From assembly GCF_900105765.1 (NCBI RefSeq), contig NZ_FNTX01000002.1, forward strand, positions 62,001 through 126,000: a DNA stretch of 64,000 nucleotides, given 5' to 3'. The translations under genes and the position numbers were made by a program. Shown here in pieces: positions 1 to 8,607 of the stretch. The notes below the pieces were generated by a model. That model did not search any database. It was not told where the DNA came from and saw only the letters and a program-made list of their open reading frames with translations. The DNA is from Ruania alba. Lineage in GTDB: Bacteria; Actinomycetota; Actinomycetes; Actinomycetales; Beutenbergiaceae. The stretch's first letter is position 1. The number at the start of each line of letters is the position of its first letter.

Positions 1-578
1 TGCAGACCGCTCGCGCCCATCGCAAGCAGCACGTCACCGGCCTGCACGCGGTCGGGTCCGAGCAACGCGTCGGCCTCGACCACTCCGGTCGCCGCGCCGG
101 CCACGTCATACTCGTCGGGGTCCAGCAGACCCGGGTGCTCGGCCGTCTCGCCGCCCACCAGGGCGGTCCCGGCCACCGAGCAGGCCGCCGCGATCCCTCG
201 CACGATGTCGGCGATCCGTTCCGGCACCACGGAGCCGCAGGCGATGTAGTCGGTCATGAACAACGGCTCGGCACCCACCACCACGATGTCGTCGACCACC
301 ATGCCGACCAGGTCGAAGCCGATGGTGTCGTGGATGTCGAGCGCCTGCGCGAGCGCCACCTTGGTGCCGACGCCGTCGGTGGAGCTGGCCAGCAACGGCT
401 TGCGGTACCGCGTCAGGGCCGTGGCATCGTAGAGACCGGCGAAGCCACCGACACCACCGAGCACCTGCGGCCCGTGCGTGGCCCGGACGGCGTCCTTCAT
501 CAGTTCGACGGCTTTGTCCCCGGCCTCGGTGTCGACCCCGGCGGAGGCATACGTGATGGGTGCGTTGGATGTCGTCAT
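1..578 (-). CDS. purM: Phosphoribosylformylglycinamidine cyclo-ligase, 3' end cut by window
   Basis: AIR synthase, fifth step of de novo purine synthesis: ATP-dependent ring closure of FGAM to AIR in the cytosol. The N-terminal 192 residues are visible, reading MTTSNAPITYASAGVD, then STDGVGTKVALA (the loop typical of PurM), DIVVVGAEPLFMTDYIA and GGETAEHPGLL, all family signatures. The rest of the gene lies beyond position 1. The ATG at 578-576 overlaps the purF stop TGA (577-575) as ATGA, so the two are very likely translationally coupled; this decides the start. The purF-purM order is common in actinobacteria. The gene is interrupted only by the window edge. Confidence 0.97.
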   Translation of the reverse strand, partial: MTTSNAPITYASAGVDTEAGDKAVELMKDAVRATHGPQVLGGVGGFAGLYDATALTRYRKPLLASSTDGVGTKVALAQALDIHDTIGFDLVGMVVDDIVVVGAEPLFMTDYIACGSVVPERIADIVRGIAAACSVAGTALVGGETAEHPGLLDPDEYDVAGAATGVVEADALLGPDRVQAGDVLLAMGASGL

Positions 579-2134
579 GGGTGAACCAGTGCTCCCGACC
601 CGCCAGCAGAGACGGACAAGGACCGTAACCCGTCCTCGGGTGCGCCGAGCGGCAGTTCCTCCTGGTCACCCAGTTGCGCGGCCACCTCACGCTGCTCAAT
701 CTTCACCGGGTACTCACCGGTGAAGCATGCGGCGCAGAGCTGGCTGGCCGGCTGCTCGGTGGCGGCGATCATGCCGTCGGTGGAGATGTAACCGAGGGTG
801 TCGGCACCCAGGCCCTGCCCGATCTCCTCGGGGCTCAGGCCGTTCGCGATGAGCTCGGCGCGGGTGGCGAAGTCGATGCCGTAGAAGCACGGCCACTTCA
901 CGGGCGGGGAGGAGATCCGCACGTGCACCTCCGCGGCCCCAGCCTCGCGGAGCATCCGGATCAGGGCGCGCTGGGTGTTGCCGCGCACGATCGAGTCGTC
1001 CACCACCACCAGGCGCTTGCCGCGAATCACCTCGCGCAGCGGGTTGAGCTTGAGCCGGATGCCGAGCTGACGGATCGTCTGGCTCGGTTGGATGAAGGTG
1101 CGGCCCACGTAGGCGTTCTTCGTCAGCCCCTGCGCGAACGGGATGCCGGACTCCGTGGCGTACCCGATCGCGGCCGGGGTGCCGGACTCGGGCACCGGGA
1201 TCACCAGGTCGGCCTCGGCGGGGTGCTCACGGGCGAGCGCGCGGCCCATCTCCACCCGCGCGGCGTTCACGGAGCGGCCGCTGATGGTGGTGTCCGGGCG
1301 GGCCAGGTAGACGTACTCGAAGACGCAGCCCTTCGGCTCGGCCGGGGCGAACCGCTGAGCGCGCAGCCCATCGGCGTCGATCGTGATCAGCTCACCCGGT
1401 TCCACCTCACGCACGAATGCCGCACCCACGATGTCCAGTGCCGCTGTCTCGGAGGCCACCACCCAGCCGCGTTCCAGGCGCCCGAGCACCAACGGCCGGA
1501 TGCCCTGCGGGTCCCGCGCGGCGTACAGCGTGTTCTCGCTCATGAACGCCAACGAGAAGGCGCCGCGCACCCGCGGCAACACCTCCATAGCCGTGTCACC
1601 CAGAGTGTGCTCCGGGTCTCCGGAGAGCAGCGCGGTGAGCACCGTGGTGTCGGAGGCGCAGTCGTCGAGCGCGCGGTCGCGCACCATGCTGCCGTAGCGC
1701 TCGCGCACCAGCTCGATGAGCTCACCGGTGTTGGTGAGATTGCCGTTGTGGCCGAGGGCCAGCGTTCCCGACGACGTGGGGCCCAGTGTGGGCTGTGCGT
1801 TCTCCCAGGTGCTCGCACCGGTAGTGGAGTAGCGTGCGTGGCCCAGGGCGATGTGCCCGGTCAGTGAGCGCAGCGCCCCATCGTCGAAGACCTGGGAGAC
1901 CAGGCCCATGTCCTTGTAGACGAGGATCTGCTCACCGTTGCTGGTGGCGATCCCGGCGGACTCCTGCCCTCGGTGCTGCAAGGCGTACAGGCCGAAGTAG
2001 GTGAGCTTCGCCACCTCCTCGCCTGGGGCCCAGACTCCGAAGACGCCGCATGCATCCTGCGGGCCCTTCTCGCCAGGGAGGAGTTCATGGGTGAGACGAC
2101 CATCTCCGCGTACCACGGGACCATGGTCCCACAC
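575..2134 (-). CDS. purF: Amidophosphoribosyltransferase
   Basis: Catalyses the committed step of purine synthesis, PRPP plus glutamine to phosphoribosylamine. At 519 residues it has the usual length. A propeptide of about 28 residues precedes the nucleophile Cys29 (DACGVFGVWAPGE), so the mature enzyme probably starts at that Cys after self-cleavage. The class II glutamine amidotransferase domain runs to about residue 270. The phosphoribosyltransferase domain carries the PRPP loop VVVDDSIVRGNT near 378. Late cysteines (CAACFTG near 466, and WPCFYG) fit the Fe-S-containing Bacillus subtilis type. The start is GTG; a second in-frame GTG six codons later is possible. The 3' end overlaps purM. 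Confidence 0.97.
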   Translation of the reverse strand: MWDHGPVVRGDGRLTHELLPGEKGPQDACGVFGVWAPGEEVAKLTYFGLYALQHRGQESAGIATSNGEQILVYKDMGLVSQVFDDGALRSLTGHIALGHARYSTTGASTWENAQPTLGPTSSGTLALGHNGNLTNTGELIELVRERYGSMVRDRALDDCASDTTVLTALLSGDPEHTLGDTAMEVLPRVRGAFSLAFMSENTLYAARDPQGIRPLVLGRLERGWVVASETAALDIVGAAFVREVEPGELITIDADGLRAQRFAPAEPKGCVFEYVYLARPDTTISGRSVNAARVEMGRALAREHPAEADLVIPVPESGTPAAIGYATESGIPFAQGLTKNAYVGRTFIQPSQTIRQLGIRLKLNPLREVIRGKRLVVVDDSIVRGNTQRALIRMLREAGAAEVHVRISSPPVKWPCFYGIDFATRAELIANGLSPEEIGQGLGADTLGYISTDGMIAATEQPASQLCAACFTGEYPVKIEQREVAAQLGDQEELPLGAPEDGLRSLSVSAGGSGALVHP

Positions 2135-2170
2135 CCGCAGCCACCCCGGCGATGCGTCCCACGCTCCCCG

Positions 2171-3655
2171 CTACGCCAGGGTGAAGGTGACCTCACGCTC
2201 GTCGACATCGACGCTGTTCACCCGTACCCGGACACGCTCTCCCAGCGGCAGGTCCGCACCGGTCACCCGGGCTCGCACCGCCGGGTCGGCGATCACCACC
2301 GTGCCGCGCTGCTGCCGCTCACCGCCCTCGTCGTCGGAGTCGCCACCGTCGATCTCCACGATCACGCCGTCGAGTTCCTGACCCACACGGCCCTGGAACA
2401 ACACCGCCTCGATCACGTCGAGGCAGGCACGCTCGTACGCCGAGGAGCGCTGCCCGGCCCGGCCCATGATCGAGGGCAGATCCGCGAGCGCAGCACGCAC
2501 CCAGTCCGGAACATCGGTACCGGCGGTCGCAGCCAGGCAGATCTCCAAGCCGTACCGGTCCACCAGGCGTCGCAGCGGTGCCGTGACGTGCGCGTACTCG
2601 GATGCGATCGCCGAGTGCGGTGAGTCCGGCGGAAGGTCGCCGTCGAAGGTGAGGTAGCCGGCGCCGCGGAAGAGTGACGTCGCCTCCTGGAGGAAGGCCG
2701 CGTGCGCGGGCTCGGCCGAGTCCAGCCCGGCGAGCACCTCACCGTAGGCCACACCGTCCGGCCACTCGATCCCCAAGCCGTGGGCGGCACGGCGCACCCG
2801 CGCGATGTCACGGCGGCGCGCTGGTTCGAGCGTGCGAAGCACGCCCACCCGCGCCTGCCGCATCAGGCCGGCCGCCACGATCCCGGTGAGCAGGGAGATC
2901 TGCGCGTTCCATTCCTCCACGGCCAGGCTGCTGCGCTGCACCAGCCGGTACCCGCCGTCGTCGACCTCCACCTCCTGCTCGGCAATGGCCAGCGACGCAC
3001 CACCCCGGGCACGCTCCTGGGCGATCCGAAGCCTGCCCACCTCACGCAGCAAGGTGAGTGTGTCCTCCTGCTCGGAAGGGCCGCCGTCGGGACTCTGCTC
3101 GATCCGCTCCGCCGCCTGCTCGTAGGTGAGCTGCTCCCGGCTGCGCACCTGAGCCCGGCGCACTCCCGCCTGCACCACCGCACCCTCGGCATCCAGCTCG
3201 ATGGACCACACGCATGCCGGGCGGGACTCCCCCGCGAGCAGGCTGGCTGCGCCCTCCGAGATGGCCTCCGGGTGCAGGGTGATCGACCCGTCCGGGCCGT
3301 AGAAGGTGACGCCTCGGTCGGCCAGCTCGCCGTCCAGCGCGCCGCCCGGGGTGACGAACGAGGCCGGGTCGGCGATCGCGTAGCGCACCAGGTATCCGCC
3401 GGAGGTGCGGGAGATGTGCATCGCCTGGTCGAGGTCCTTCGCGCCCGGTGGGTCGATGGTGAGGAACGGCAGGTCAGTGAGGTCCTCGGCGTGTGTCACC
3501 GGGGTGCTCGCCGCCTCCGAGGCCTCGGCAAGGGCGGCGTCGGAGAACGCTCCCGGAACCTCCTGCTCGGCACGGACGCGCTCCAGGTGCGGGTGCACGG
3601 CGTCGGCCGCAGCCTGGTGCAGACGCAGGATCCGGTGCTGGGCAGCTGCGCTCAC
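2171..3655 (-). CDS. RNB-domain exoribonuclease (RNase II/R-like)
   Basis: A predicted 3'-5' exoribonuclease of 494 residues. The metal-binding RNB signature TIDPPGAKDLDQAM sits at residues 66-79, and the second half has the conserved SEYAHVTAPLRRLVDRYG stretch. The protein is much shorter than RNase R and lacks obvious N-terminal cold-shock domains; an OB-like tail after about residue 430 may bind RNA. This short architecture is common in actinobacteria. The GTG start overlaps the stop of the upstream membrane protein as GTGA, so the pair is probably co-translated. It ends 37 bases before the purF start, so read-through into the pur genes is possible. Family is secure; the RNA substrate is unknown. 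Confidence 0.9.
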   Translation of the reverse strand: MSAAAQHRILRLHQAAADAVHPHLERVRAEQEVPGAFSDAALAEASEAASTPVTHAEDLTDLPFLTIDPPGAKDLDQAMHISRTSGGYLVRYAIADPASFVTPGGALDGELADRGVTFYGPDGSITLHPEAISEGAASLLAGESRPACVWSIELDAEGAVVQAGVRRAQVRSREQLTYEQAAERIEQSPDGGPSEQEDTLTLLREVGRLRIAQERARGGASLAIAEQEVEVDDGGYRLVQRSSLAVEEWNAQISLLTGIVAAGLMRQARVGVLRTLEPARRRDIARVRRAAHGLGIEWPDGVAYGEVLAGLDSAEPAHAAFLQEATSLFRGAGYLTFDGDLPPDSPHSAIASEYAHVTAPLRRLVDRYGLEICLAATAGTDVPDWVRAALADLPSIMGRAGQRSSAYERACLDVIEAVLFQGRVGQELDGVIVEIDGGDSDDEGGERQQRGTVVIADPAVRARVTGADLPLGERVRVRVNSVDVDEREVTFTLA

Positions 3656-4080
3656 TTCTTCCTCCGGTCCAGGAGCAGGGCTATGACACAGCCGATCAGG
3701 ATGCAGAACGGCACCAAGAGCGCGGTGAGCAGCAGGAAGAGACCGCCGTAGTCCAGGAACTCGGTCTCGTCGGCGAACGGGGTGGCCACGGCCGCGAGGA
3801 TCACACCGAGCAGGCCGCCGAGGGTGGCGAAGCGGCCATAGCGCGGGACCCGGCGCACTCTGCTCCGGTCCACGGAGTCGGCGATGCTCACCTCGTCGCC
3901 GACGTCTCCTCCAGCGGCTCGCACCTCGCCTGAGCCTCGGTCCGAACCCGGGTCGGCCTCTGGTGCGGAGGGTTCGGTGGGTGCGGAAGGCTCGGCGGCA
4001 GTATCCGCGTGATCGGCCCCGTCCGGGTGGTCGTTCCCGGCGGCCGCGTCGGGGCGGCCAGTGGGTGGCTCAGTGCTCAT
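3652..4080 (-). CDS. Small two-helix membrane protein with a disordered acidic N-terminus
   Basis: A hypothetical protein of 142 residues. Residues 1-75 are rich in Asp, Glu, Pro, Ala and Gly and look disordered. Two hydrophobic segments follow, near 87-102 (LGGLLGVILAAVATPFA) and 112-135 (YGGLFLLLTALLVPFCILIG), ending in a basic tail DRRKK. This predicts a two-pass inner membrane protein with a cytoplasmic N-terminal tail. I do not recognise a characterised family. The stop TGA overlaps the GTG start of the RNB nuclease, suggesting a functional or expression link with it. ATG start. Confidence 0.8.
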   Translation of the reverse strand: MSTEPPTGRPDAAAGNDHPDGADHADTAAEPSAPTEPSAPEADPGSDRGSGEVRAAGGDVGDEVSIADSVDRSRVRRVPRYGRFATLGGLLGVILAAVATPFADETEFLDYGGLFLLLTALLVPFCILIGCVIALLLDRRKK

Positions 4081-4177
4081 CGGTCCCTCTCGTCCAGGTG
4101 CATGACCAGCCTAAGAGATCGCGCGGATAGGCGAAGCCTGCTGCGCGTCGCCCCAGCACGCACCTCTAAACGCCGGA

Positions 4178-4969
4178 CTACTGCAGGAGGGTCCGGTCGC
4201 CCAGGTCCGCACCCTTGACGTGCTCGAAAGCGCTCAGCAGGTCGGCCACGGTGGCCTTCTGCTTGCGGTCACCGTCCAGGTCCACCACCACGCGCCCCTC
4301 GTGCATCATGATCAGCCGGGTGCCCAGGCGCAGCGCCTGCTCCATGTTGTGGGTGACCATCACGGTGGTCAGGTGGTGGCGCGCCACGGCCTTCTCGGTC
4401 AGCTCGGTCACCAGGGCGGCACGGGACGGATCGAGCGCGGCGGTGTGCTCGTCCAGCAGCAGCACACGTGGCTCGGAGAAAGTCGCCATGAGCAGTGAGA
4501 GAGCCTGGCGCTGTCCCCCGGAGAGCAGCCCGACGGCGGCCGACAGCCGGTCTTCCAGGCCCAGTTCGAGAGAGGCCAGCTCGGCACGGAAACGCTCCCG
4601 CTTGGCGGCCGTGACCCCTCGCCGCAACCCGCGGCGGGTGCCGCGGGCGAGCGCGATCGCGAGGTTTTGCTCGATGGTCATCGCCGGGGCGGTGCCGGCC
4701 ATCGGGTCCTGGAACACACGGCCGACGAGCCGTGCCCTGCGGTGGTCGGGCCACCGCGTCACATCCTGACCGTCCAGGCGCACCGTGCCGGAGTCGGGGA
4801 TCAGGGCACCGGCGACAGTATTCAGCAGGGTGGACTTGCCGGCACCGTTCGATCCGATGATGGTGACGAACTCGCCCGGCTTCAGGTGCAGCGACAGGTC
4901 CACCAGGGCCCGGCGTTCGTTCACGGTCCCAGCGAAGAACGTCTTGCTGACCTCGTGCAGCTCCAGCAT
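4178..4969 (-). CDS. ABC transporter ATP-binding protein (TrpZ-like)
   Basis: Energises import together with the two genes encoded just upstream. It has 263 residues with Walker A GSNGAGKST (39-47), a Q-loop at VFQDP, signature LSGGQ (149-153), Walker B VLLLDE (169-174) and an H-loop in VMVTHNMEQ. The start ATG (4969) directly abuts the permease stop (4970-4972), so coupling is likely. The partner binding protein belongs to the ABC_sub_bind family (PF04392), and this three-gene layout matches TrpXYZ-type transporters. The substrate cannot be read from the sequence. A 97-base gap without recognisable features separates its stop from the next gene's start. Confidence 0.92.
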   Translation of the reverse strand: MLELHEVSKTFFAGTVNERRALVDLSLHLKPGEFVTIIGSNGAGKSTLLNTVAGALIPDSGTVRLDGQDVTRWPDHRRARLVGRVFQDPMAGTAPAMTIEQNLAIALARGTRRGLRRGVTAAKRERFRAELASLELGLEDRLSAAVGLLSGGQRQALSLLMATFSEPRVLLLDEHTAALDPSRAALVTELTEKAVARHHLTTVMVTHNMEQALRLGTRLIMMHEGRVVVDLDGDRKQKATVADLLSAFEHVKGADLGDRTLLQ

Positions 4970-5869
4970 CTACTCACGCCCTCCCGTCGCGGCGGCGCGC
5001 AACCCACGCAGCCCGGTCGCCTGGCGGATCCTGCTCCACTGGGGCAGCACCAGGGCGATGATCACCAGCACCGCGGAGATCAGCTTCATGTCGTTCGGGT
5101 CCAGCCCCACCTCCAGGGCCACCTGGATGGCGAGCCGGTACAGCACCGAGCCGAGCACCACGGCGGTGGTGGCGAAGATCACCCGGCGGGAGGAGATGAT
5201 CGCCTGCCCGAGGATCACCGAGGCGAGACCGGCGATGATCAGGCCGATCCCCATCGAGATGTCGGCGAACCCTTGGTACTGGGCGATCAGGGCACCGCAC
5301 AGGCCGACGAGGCCGTTCGAGAGGGCCAGCCCGAGGATGATGGTGCGGTGCGTGTGCACGCCGAAGCTGCGCACCATCTGCGGGTTGTCCCCGGTCGCCT
5401 GCACGGCCAGGCCGAGGTCGGTGCCGAGGAACCAGTCGATGCCGAGCTTCACCACCGCCACCGTCGCGAGCAGGATGATGATGGACACCCCAGAGCCGAG
5501 GAATCCGGCCTCCCGCAGCGGGGTGAACAGCGTGGTCTCCCGCAGCAGCGGCAGGTTCGCGGCGCCCATGATGCGCAGGTTGATCGAGTACAGACCCACC
5601 TGGGTGAGGATGCCCGCAAGCAGCGGGTTGATCCCTCCCTTGGTGTGCAGCAGACCGGTGATCACGCCCGCGAGCACGCCCGCGCCGGCCCCGGCGAGCG
5701 TCGCCACCCACGCCGGCACACCGCCGGTGATGAGAATGGCAGCCGTGCCGGCGCCGGTGGTGAAGCTCCCGTCCACCGTCAGGTCGGGGAAGTTCAGCAC
5801 CCGGAACGTCAGGTAGACGCCGAGCGCCATCACGGCATAGATGAGGCCGAGCTCGAGTGCACCGATCAT
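4970..5869 (-). CDS. ABC transporter permease (BPD_transp_2, TrpY-like)
   Basis: Membrane subunit of the importer, 299 residues with about eight to nine hydrophobic segments, in the branched-chain amino acid/sugar permease family (PF02653). The opening MIGALELGLIYAVMALGVYLTFRVL, with an NFPDLTVDGSF stretch after it, is typical of permeases paired with ABC_sub_bind proteins. Only one permease gene is present, so the channel is probably a homodimer. It lies 11 bases after the binding-protein stop and abuts the ATPase start, forming one operon read toward lower coordinates. Confidence 0.92.
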   Translation of the reverse strand: MIGALELGLIYAVMALGVYLTFRVLNFPDLTVDGSFTTGAGTAAILITGGVPAWVATLAGAGAGVLAGVITGLLHTKGGINPLLAGILTQVGLYSINLRIMGAANLPLLRETTLFTPLREAGFLGSGVSIIILLATVAVVKLGIDWFLGTDLGLAVQATGDNPQMVRSFGVHTHRTIILGLALSNGLVGLCGALIAQYQGFADISMGIGLIIAGLASVILGQAIISSRRVIFATTAVVLGSVLYRLAIQVALEVGLDPNDMKLISAVLVIIALVLPQWSRIRQATGLRGLRAAATGGRE

Positions 5870-5879
5870 GGCCGGGCGA

Positions 5880-6869
5880 TCACTCGATCACGGTGTCGGC
5901 CTCGGCGAGCAGGTCCTCGCTGAGCTCGATGCCCATCCGCTCCGCGGCCGCCGGGTTCACGATCAGGGAGAGCTCGGTCTGGGTCTCGACGGGGATATCC
6001 GCCGGGGCGGTGCCCTCGGTGAGCACCTGGACGGCCATCTCCCCGGTCTGGCGGCCGAGCAAGTCGTAGTCGAGGCCGTAGGTGGCCACCGCACCGCGCT
6101 CCACGCTGTCGCCCTCGGAGGCGATCACCGGGACGCTGCGGGACTCGGCCACCTGCAGGAGCGACTCCAGCGCGGAGACGACCGTGTTGTCGGTGGGCAC
6201 GTAGTAGGCGTCCACGTCGAGCGAGTCGGCGGCCTGCTGCACCTCGCCGGAGTTGGTGACGGTCGCCGTCTGGACCTCCAGCCCGAGCGTCTCCGCCGCG
6301 GCCGTGGCCAGGTCTACCTGTACCTGAGAGTTCACCTCGCCGGAGCTGTACACGATGCCGAGGCTGCCGGCGTCGGGGGCGAGGTCCTCCAGCAACGCGA
6401 GCTGCTCCTCCACCGGGTTCAGGTCCGAGGTGCCGGTGAGGTTGCTTCCCGGGGATTCCCAGCTGTCCACCAGGCCCGCCTCCACCGGGTCGGTGACCGC
6501 GGTGAACAGGATCGGGATCTCGGTGGTGGCCTGGGCGGTCGCCTGTGCGGTGGGGGTGGCGATCGCGAGGATCAGGTCCAGGTCGTCGGAGGCGAAGGTG
6601 GTGGCGATCGAGGTGGCCGTGGCCTGGTCGCCCTGCGCGTTCTGCTCGTCGTAGGTGACCTCGAGCCCGGCGTCGGCGAGGGCGGCTTTGAACCCGTCCC
6701 GCGCGGCGTCCAGAGACGGGTGGGAGACGATCTGGGTGATCCCGACCGAGTAGGACTCGCCCCCGGCGGAGTCGCCGGAGCCGTCGTCGGAGGACTCGGA
6801 GCACGCGACCAGTGCGAGTGAGGCACCGGCGGCCACAGCCAGGGTGCGAATGGTGGCGACGCGGGTCAT
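5880..6869 (-). CDS. ABC transporter substrate-binding lipoprotein (ABC_sub_bind family, TrpX-like)
   Basis: Extracytoplasmic binding lipoprotein, 329 residues. The signal peptide ends in lipobox LVAC with Cys23, followed by a Ser/Asp/Gly-rich linker. The body has the PF04392 fold markers GITQIVSHPSLDAARDGF and IPILFTAVTDPVEAGLV. Related proteins bind tryptophan or other aromatic compounds, so an amino-acid-like ligand is plausible but unproven. The ATG at 6869 is chosen because it gives a proper signal peptide; further upstream the reading frame is not signal-like. It is the first gene of the three-gene operon. Confidence 0.92.
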   Translation of the reverse strand: MTRVATIRTLAVAAGASLALVACSESSDDGSGDSAGGESYSVGITQIVSHPSLDAARDGFKAALADAGLEVTYDEQNAQGDQATATSIATTFASDDLDLILAIATPTAQATAQATTEIPILFTAVTDPVEAGLVDSWESPGSNLTGTSDLNPVEEQLALLEDLAPDAGSLGIVYSSGEVNSQVQVDLATAAAETLGLEVQTATVTNSGEVQQAADSLDVDAYYVPTDNTVVSALESLLQVAESRSVPVIASEGDSVERGAVATYGLDYDLLGRQTGEMAVQVLTEGTAPADIPVETQTELSLIVNPAAAERMGIELSEDLLAEADTVIE

Positions 6870-6939
6870 GGGGGTCCTTCGATCGATGGGCAGGATCGCG
6901 CAGAGACTACACAATGCACGATAGGTGGTGCGCCGCCCC

Positions 6940-7296
6940 TCACGGCCACAGCGGTAGCCAGCCGGTGAGGTTCGCACGCGAGCCCGATGCGGTGACCGCT
7001 CCGGAGCCGACGGCGTCCGGCCAGCTGGTCTGCCCGGTCGCCAGGGCCAGGAAGGTGTCCGGGTTCGTCTCGACGACGTTCGGCGGGGTGCCGCGGGTGT
7101 GCCGTGGCCCTTCGATCACCTGCACCACCCCGGCCGGCGGGACCCGGACCTCCACGGAGGTGCCGGGGGCGCGGTCGGCCAGCGTCTGCAGGCCATACCT
7201 GACGGCGGTACGCACCTGGGCGGGCGTCGCCTCGCCGCGTTGCCACGCGGCCAGGGCGAGCTCGCCCTCGCCGGGATCGATACGTCGTCGGGCCAC
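6940..7296 (-). CDS. Sterol carrier family protein (actinobacterial)
   Basis: A small cytosolic protein of 118 residues beginning MARRRIDPGEGELALAAW. It contains TSVEVRVPPAGVVQVIEGPRHTRGTPPN, typical of the short actinobacterial proteins annotated as sterol carrier family. In other actinobacteria members often lie near pur genes; here it lies between an ABC transporter operon and a divergent DUF6226 gene. The role is unknown. The GTG start at 7296 is the first start giving the family N-terminus; the ATG five bases upstream is out of frame. Confidence 0.78.
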   Translation of the reverse strand: MARRRIDPGEGELALAAWQRGEATPAQVRTAVRYGLQTLADRAPGTSVEVRVPPAGVVQVIEGPRHTRGTPPNVVETNPDTFLALATGQTSWPDAVGSGAVTASGSRANLTGWLPLWP

Positions 7297-7362
7297 GGCA
7301 TCTGAGCCTACCCAGCCAGTCGATCTGGCGGTCGGACGGCTCAACCGCCGAAGCGACGCGCG

Positions 7363-8040
7363 ATGTCCGGGTCCTACGCTCGGGGGATGGACGAGGCCGA
7401 GATTACGCGCGCCGTCGACGACGCCTACGCGGCCCTCCCGGAGAGCCGGATCAGCTGGCCGAATCCCCGGCCCAGGGACACCGAACCGCCGGACGAGGCG
7501 TACTCCCGGGTGAGCGACCCGCGGAAGTACCGCATCGTGGGCGCCCGGGCGCTCGCCTGGCAGCAGGCACTCGCCGGTCTCGGTCTGGCCACGGCCGTGT
7601 CGGTGCCGGTGACCGATCTGCCATGGCGGCTTCCTGTCGGCGCCGGCACCCGGCTCACCCCACATGCTGCGGGGACCGAACCGCTCGTCCTGGTCACCAA
7701 CGCGCTCCAGGACGTGCCCGGGTGCATCCTCACCCTCGGCATCGGCGCACCCCCTGCCTGGCTGGACCCAGAGCCGGACTGCGGGTGCGACGCCTGCGAC
7801 TTCGGCTCGGCGAACCTGCTCGAGGCGATCGACACGAGCATCGGTGCCATCGTCCGGGGCGGCATCGTGCACGTCACCGGTTCCGGGTGGCATGTCACCA
7901 CCACCCCGGCCACGCGGCAGGCCGGGTGGAGCGGCACCACGGAGAAGCCGGACGTCGACCGGATCATCGCCGATGCCCGCGCTGGGAGGCCCGTCCCTGG
8001 GGCCGCACGCACCCTGGTCTCGGGCTCGTGGCTGACGTGA
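7363..8040 (+). CDS. DUF6226 family protein
   Basis: An uncharacterised actinobacterial protein of 225 residues, or 217 if the ATG at 7387 is used. Features include a tryptophan/proline-rich start (SRISWPNPRPRDTEPP) and a cysteine cluster PDCGCDACDFGSANLLEAID that may bind a metal. No signal peptide or membrane segment is seen, so it is probably cytosolic. The ATG at 7387 follows a GGGGG run that sits very close to it, so the true start is uncertain. It is transcribed away from the sterol-carrier gene and is followed by a strong hairpin with a T-run. Confidence 0.75.
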   Translation: MSGSYARGMDEAEITRAVDDAYAALPESRISWPNPRPRDTEPPDEAYSRVSDPRKYRIVGARALAWQQALAGLGLATAVSVPVTDLPWRLPVGAGTRLTPHAAGTEPLVLVTNALQDVPGCILTLGIGAPPAWLDPEPDCGCDACDFGSANLLEAIDTSIGAIVRGGIVHVTGSGWHVTTTPATRQAGWSGTTEKPDVDRIIADARAGRPVPGAARTLVSGSWLT

Positions 8041-8111
8041 GTGGACCCACACCTTCCTTTTCGGCAGTTGTGCGGTAGGCTTGAACCTGGTTGCAGTGAA
8101 TCGCACGTCGG

Positions 8112-8146
8112 ACGCCCCAGCCTTACAAGGCTCGGGGCGTTTTTCT
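8112..8146 (+). terminator. Hairpin with T-run: terminator or cold-shock leader attenuator
   Basis: Left arm 8112-8123 and right arm 8128-8140 pair with one bulged C (8133), giving a GC-rich stem closed by a short TACA-type loop. It is followed by TTTTTCTT. This is a textbook intrinsic terminator. It lies 72 bases after the DUF6226 stop and 82 bases before the csp start. A possible -10 (TAGGCT, 8076-8081) lies upstream of it, so it may instead sit within the csp leader as an attenuator. Confidence 0.75.
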
Positions 8147-8184
8147 TCACCAGAAGAGTTGACGCCCGACACCGTGGCTGAATC

Positions 8185-8203
8185 GGACCCGACAGTCGGG
8201 TCC
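8185..8203 (+). promoter_or_regulatory. Second hairpin in the csp leader
   Basis: A perfect 19-base palindrome, GGACCCGACAGTCGGGTCC, lies 25 bases before the csp start codon and can form a stem just ahead of the ribosome-binding region (GGAG at 8218-8221). With the upstream T-run hairpin it makes an unusually structured leader. A role in temperature or Csp sensing is inference. Confidence 0.5.
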
Positions 8204-8227
8204 GCACTCTGAATGATGGAGAAACGC

Positions 8228-8431
8228 ATGACTGTAGGAACTGTGAAGTGGTTCAACTCTGAGAAGGGGTTCGGCTTCATCGCCCCCGAGGACGGCAGCG
8301 CGGACGTGTTCGCGCACTACTCGGCCATCCAGGCTGACGGCTACCGCTCCCTCGAGGACAACCAGCGTGTCGAGTTCGAGGTGACCCAGGGCCCCAAGGG
8401 CCCGCAGGCGTCGAACATCCGCCCGCTCTGA
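8228..8431 (+). CDS. Cold-shock protein (CspA family)
   Basis: A 67-residue single cold-shock domain: [18 protein letters not shown] opens the domain, with RNP1 as KGFGFI and RNP2 as VFAHY (more often VFVHF). It binds single-stranded RNA or DNA and likely acts as an RNA chaperone. The ATG at 8228 gives the standard N-terminus; an in-frame ATG at 8213 would add five atypical residues. A long structured leader precedes it and a strong terminator follows. A fatty-acid desaturase gene, also a typical cold-adaptation function, lies immediately downstream. Confidence 0.95.
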   Translation: MTVGTVKWFNSEKGFGFIAPEDGSADVFAHYSAIQADGYRSLEDNQRVEFEVTQGPKGPQASNIRPL

Positions 8432-8471
8432 TTCTGACGGCGGAGCTACTTCCGTAAGGAACGCTCCGCTC

Positions 8472-8515
8472 GCTCCGGCCGCCGTTGGTTCGCCCGACGG
8501 CGGCCGGAGCATTTT
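8472..8515 (+). terminator. Terminator after csp
   Basis: A perfect 14-base inverted repeat (arms 8472-8485 and 8497-8510, starting GCTCCGGCCGCCGT) with an 11-base loop is followed by ATTTTC. It separates csp from the desaturase, so the two probably have separate transcripts or partial read-through. Confidence 0.8.
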
Positions 8516-8607
8516 CACCGTCGGTGACGATGACCGATCGTCACCGACAGCCCACGACTCCCCCGATCGAGACCTGGGCACTCAACCTCAAGCGTGAGAG
8601 GTGCGCG

